From contig JAJZFQ010000092.1 in assembly GCA_021805275.1 (NCBI GenBank), positions 1-8,017 of the forward strand: DNA of 8,017 nt, given 5' to 3'. Below, one piece after another: positions 5,606 through 8,017 of this stretch. Positions within the stretch are counted from its first letter, which is position 1, and every line of letters begins with the position of its first letter. Made by a program: the position numbers and the translations under genes. The notes under the pieces were generated by a model. It saw only the letters and a program-made list of their open reading frames with translations, was not told where the DNA came from and searched no databases. Origin of the DNA: Pseudomonadota bacterium. GTDB lineage: Bacteria > Pseudomonadota > Gammaproteobacteria > Steroidobacterales > Steroidobacteraceae.

Positions 5606-7008
5606 TACAACAGTTCCCTCGGATCGGTCACGCGCCCGCGCACGGCGCAGGCGGCGGCGGTGAGCGGGCTGGCGAGCAGGGTGCGCGCCCCGATCCCCTG
5701 GCGGCCCTCGAAGTTGCGGTTGCTGGTGCTGACGGCGTAGTGACCGTTCGGCACCAGGTCCCCGTTCATGCCGAGGCACATCGAGCAGCCCGACTCGCGC
5801 CACTCGGCGCCGGCGTCGAGGAAGATGCGATCGAGTCCCTCGGCTTCCGCTTCGCGTTTGACCTGCTGCGAGCCGGGCACGATGAGCATGTGCACGCCGG
5901 AGGCGATCTTGCGCCCGCGCAGCAGCGAGGCCGCAGCGCGCAGGTCCGAGAGCCGGCCGTTGGTGCAGCTGCCGATGAACACCACGTTCACCGGGTGCTC
6001 CTGGAGGCGCTCCCCGGGGGCGAAGCCCATGTAGGCGAGCGACTTGGCGAACACCGGATCGTCGCTGCGTTGCGGGATGGTCCCGCCGATCGGGATGACC
6101 ATGCCGGGGTTGGTGCCGAAGGTCATCATCGGCTCGAGCGCCGCGGCGTCGATGTCCACTTCACGATCGAAGCGCGCGCCCGGATCGCCCGGCAGCTGCT
6201 GCCAGCGCTCGAGGGCCGCCGCCCAGGCCTCGCCCTGCGGCGCACGGGGCCGGCCGGCGAGGTAGCGGAACGTGGTCTCATCCGGGGCGATCATGCCGGC
6301 GCGAGCGCCGGCTTCGATCGACATGTTGCACACCGTCATGCGCCCGTCCATGTCGAGCGCGCGGATCGTCTCCCCGCGGTACTCGATGACGTGTCCGGTG
6401 CCGCCCCCGACGCCGATGCGCCCGATGATGGCGAGGATCAGATCCTTGGCCGTGACGCCCGGCTGCAGAGCGCCGTTGACGTTGATCGCGAGCGTGCGCG
6501 GCTTGCGCTGCAGCAGACACTGGGTGGCGAATACGTGTCCGACTTCGGTGGTGCCGATGCCGAAGGCGAGTGCGCCGAGCGCACCGTGGGTGCTGGTATG
6601 GCTGTCGCCGCAGACCACGGTCTTGCCCGGCTGCGTCAGACCGAGCTCCGGCCCGATGATGTGCACGATGCCGCGGCGCGCATCGCGCAGACCGAGCAGC
6701 TCGATGCCGAAGGCGGCGCAGTTGCGTTCGAGCTCACGGACCTGACGCGCCGCATCCTCGAGCGTGATGGGCGCACCGCCGAAGACCTGCTCGGTGCGCG
6801 TCGGCGTCGAGTGATCCATGGTGGCGAAGGTGCGCTCGGGCCGGCGCACCCCGAGGCCGTGCTGGCGCAGCACCGTGAAGGCCTGCGGCGAGGTGACCTC
6901 GTGGATCAGGTGCAGATCGATGTACAGCACCGCCGGGGTGTCGGCGGTTTCGCCGCTCACCTCGTGACTGCGCCAGACCTTCTCGAACAGCGTCTGCGGT
7001 GCCGCCAT
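5605..7008 (-). CDS. leuC: 3-isopropylmalate dehydratase, large subunit (4Fe-4S)
   Basis: LeuC is the aconitase-family catalytic subunit of isopropylmalate isomerase and works with LeuD. The 467-residue product starts with [13 protein letters not shown] (5-17) and contains [16 protein letters not shown] (29-44), ATMDHSTPT (62-70), [28 protein letters not shown] (132-159) and the three cluster ligands Cys348 (FIGSCTNGR), Cys408 and Cys411 ([11 protein letters not shown]). These align one residue from the E. coli ligand positions as I recall them, so the protein is full length and probably active. The frame is open further upstream to 7248, but that part lies inside ilvE and does not resemble LeuC; the start at 7008 shares one base with the ilvE stop (TGATG). 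No purine-rich ribosome binding site precedes it, so translation probably depends on ribosomes finishing ilvE. Confidence 0.97.
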   Translation of the reverse strand: MAAPQTLFEKVWRSHEVSGETADTPAVLYIDLHLIHEVTSPQAFTVLRQHGLGVRRPERTFATMDHSTPTRTEQVFGGAPITLEDAARQVRELERNCAAFGIELLGLRDARRGIVHIIGPELGLTQPGKTVVCGDSHTSTHGALGALAFGIGTTEVGHVFATQCLLQRKPRTLAINVNGALQPGVTAKDLILAIIGRIGVGGGTGHVIEYRGETIRALDMDGRMTVCNMSIEAGARAGMIAPDETTFRYLAGRPRAPQGEAWAAALERWQQLPGDPGARFDREVDIDAAALEPMMTFGTNPGMVIPIGGTIPQRSDDPVFAKSLAYMGFAPGERLQEHPVNVVFIGSCTNGRLSDLRAAASLLRGRKIASGVHMLIVPGSQQVKREAEAEGLDRIFLDAGAEWRESGCSMCLGMNGDLVPNGHYAVSTSNRNFEGRQGIGARTLLASPLTAAACAVRGRVTDPRELL

Positions 7009-7967
7009 CAGCGCGCCGCCGCAGCGGGGGGCGCTGCCATGTCGATGTGATCGAGCCAGCCCCACTGATCGGGTGTCTCGCCGGAGAACAGGCCGAAGAA
7101 CGCCTTCTGCAGCGTCTCGGTGATCGGGCCGCGCTTGCCGGCGCCGACCATGAGGCGGTCGACCGAGCGGATCGGGGTGATCTCGACCGCCGTGCCGGTG
7201 AAGAAGGCCTCGTCCGCTATATAGAGGAGTTCGCGCGGGATGGCGCACTCGCGCACCTCGATGCCCCGCTCTCGCGCCAGGCGCATCACCGAGTCGCGCG
7301 TGATGCCCCCGAGCACCGAGTGGGCGAGGGCGGGGGTGAGCAGCACGCCGTCCTTGACCACGAACAGGTTCTCCCCCGATCCCTCGCTGAGGGTGCCATC
7401 GGGCGCCAGTCCGATGCCCTCGTGGAAACCCAACCGGCGCGCCTCGGCGCCGATCAGCTGGCTGGAGAGGTAGTTGCCGCCCGCCTTGGCGAGCGCCGGC
7501 AGCGTGTTCGGCGCGACGCGATGCCAGGAGGAGATGCAGGCATCGACGCCTTGCTCCTCACTCTCGTGACCGAGGTACTTGCCCCATTCCCAGGCGGCCA
7601 CGGCCACCTCGGTCGGCGGCTCATTCTTCGGCGTCACGCCGATCTCCCCGTAGCCGCGAAACGCGACCGGGCGGATATAGGCGCCCTTGGCGAGGCCGTT
7701 GGCGGCGATCACCGCGTGGCAGGCCGCATCGATCTGCCCGACGGTGAACGGCATGCTCATGCGATAGATCTTCGCCGAGTCGAACAGGCGGCGCGAGTGA
7801 TCGCGCAGGCGGAAAATCGCTACGCCCTGGTGCGTCTGATAGGCGCGCACCCCCTCGAACACCGAGGAGCCGTAGTGCAGCGCGTGGCTGAGCACGTGCA
7901 CCGTGGCCTTCTCCCACGGAACGAGCTTGCCGTTGAACCAAATGTACTGAGTGGCCGGAATGGGCAT
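7008..7967 (-). CDS. ilvE: Branched-chain amino acid aminotransferase
   Basis: IlvE is a fold-type IV PLP enzyme that transfers the amino group from glutamate to 2-oxoisocaproate, 2-oxoisovalerate or 3-methyl-2-oxopentanoate, giving Leu, Val or Ile. The 319-residue product shows [18 protein letters not shown] (26-43), [15 protein letters not shown] (97-111), the PLP lysine Lys161 in [28 protein letters not shown] (193-204) and [12 protein letters not shown] (255-266). These mark IlvE rather than D-amino-acid transaminase or aminodeoxychorismate lyase. It is about ten residues longer than E. coli IlvE because of an Ala/Pro-rich tail (AAPPAAAAR). AGGGGAG (7975-7981) lies seven bases before the ATG. 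It is the first gene visible in the cluster and supplies the last step for the leucine made by leuCDB. Only 50 bases upstream remain in the window, and I see no clear promoter or leader peptide in them. Confidence 0.96.
   Translation of the reverse strand: MPIPATQYIWFNGKLVPWEKATVHVLSHALHYGSSVFEGVRAYQTHQGVAIFRLRDHSRRLFDSAKIYRMSMPFTVGQIDAACHAVIAANGLAKGAYIRPVAFRGYGEIGVTPKNEPPTEVAVAAWEWGKYLGHESEEQGVDACISSWHRVAPNTLPALAKAGGNYLSSQLIGAEARRLGFHEGIGLAPDGTLSEGSGENLFVVKDGVLLTPALAHSVLGGITRDSVMRLARERGIEVRECAIPRELLYIADEAFFTGTAVEITPIRSVDRLMVGAGKRGPITETLQKAFFGLFSGETPDQWGWLDHIDMAAPPAAAAR
7021..7037 (-). promoter_or_regulatory. Short hairpin at the end of ilvE, just before the leuC start
   Basis: GCAGCG (7021-7026) and CGCTGC (7032-7037) form a 6-bp stem around a five-base G/C loop inside the last codons of ilvE. 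The stem ends about a dozen bases before the leuC ATG, where a ribosome binding site would be expected and none is visible. It may couple leuC translation to ilvE, since a translating ribosome would melt it. It could equally be a by-product of the Ala/Pro-rich tail codons. Confidence 0.3.
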
Positions 7968-8017
7968 GAAACATCTCCCCTGGCGTTCTGCCAGTCAAAG
8001 CGTCGAAGCGGTCTGTG

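Noticed and set aside
5740..7050. A 436-codon open frame on the + strand opposite leuC
   Set aside because: leuC on the - strand has all three cluster cysteines and full family similarity. The + product is an Arg/Ala/Glu/His-rich shadow.
5605..7248. An upstream-extended leuC (547 codons), and similarly an extended leuD to 5803
   Set aside because: The extra N-terminal parts are translations of ilvE and leuC in another frame. Family similarity begins at the internal ATGs at 7008 and 5605, which overlap the preceding stop codons.
7970..7998. Possible promoter for ilvE (TTGACT at 7998-7993 with GATGTT 17 bases on) and a CTGGC/GCCAG hairpin
   Set aside because: The -10 match is poor, and the implied start would fall inside the ilvE start region, beyond its good ribosome binding site. 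The real promoter is probably right of the window.

Overview
This is a high-GC window with dense, tightly packed genes from what looks like a gammaproteobacterium. The basis is the MetX-MetB route behind an S-box riboswitch, an E. coli-length LeuC with aligned cluster cysteines, and a Gram-negative lipoprotein. A Xanthomonadales or Nevskiales-like lineage is my best guess, from memory that S-boxes occur before met genes in Xanthomonas; the sequence alone does not prove it. No mobile element, CRISPR array, tRNA or rRNA was seen.

Left part, + strand. A short host-attachment-family gene (143-607) is followed by a 309-base gap that holds a complete regulatory leader. The leader has a sigma70-type promoter (632-660), a well-formed SAM-I (S-box) aptamer (671-802) and an expression platform (803-916). 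The platform can hide the Shine-Dalgarno of the next gene in a hairpin. It controls a two-gene methionine operon: a metX-like homoserine O-acyltransferase (917-1957) and a cystathionine gamma-synthase-type metB (1958-3133). The two genes are joined stop-to-start (TGAATG).

Right part, - strand. A compact branched-chain amino-acid cluster reads ilvE - leuC - leuD - leuB (7967 down to 3972), with every junction overlapping by 1 to 4 bases. About 50 bases after leuB comes a gene of unknown function for a predicted lipoprotein (3921-3130). Its stop codon overlaps the metB stop tail-to-tail, so the two operons converge with no spacer and no visible terminator.

Together the window encodes the acylation and transsulfuration steps of methionine synthesis, predicted to be shut off translationally by SAM, facing the isomerase and dehydrogenase steps of leucine synthesis plus the branched-chain aminotransferase. 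leuA, homoserine dehydrogenase and the beta-lyase (metC) are not in the window. Most of this is conventional biosynthesis. The points worth a second look are the riboswitch expression platform with two copies of the anti-Shine-Dalgarno heptamer, the short and divergent MetX, and the uncharacterised lipoprotein attached to the leu operon. I did not find a convincing new defence, mobile or catalytic system.
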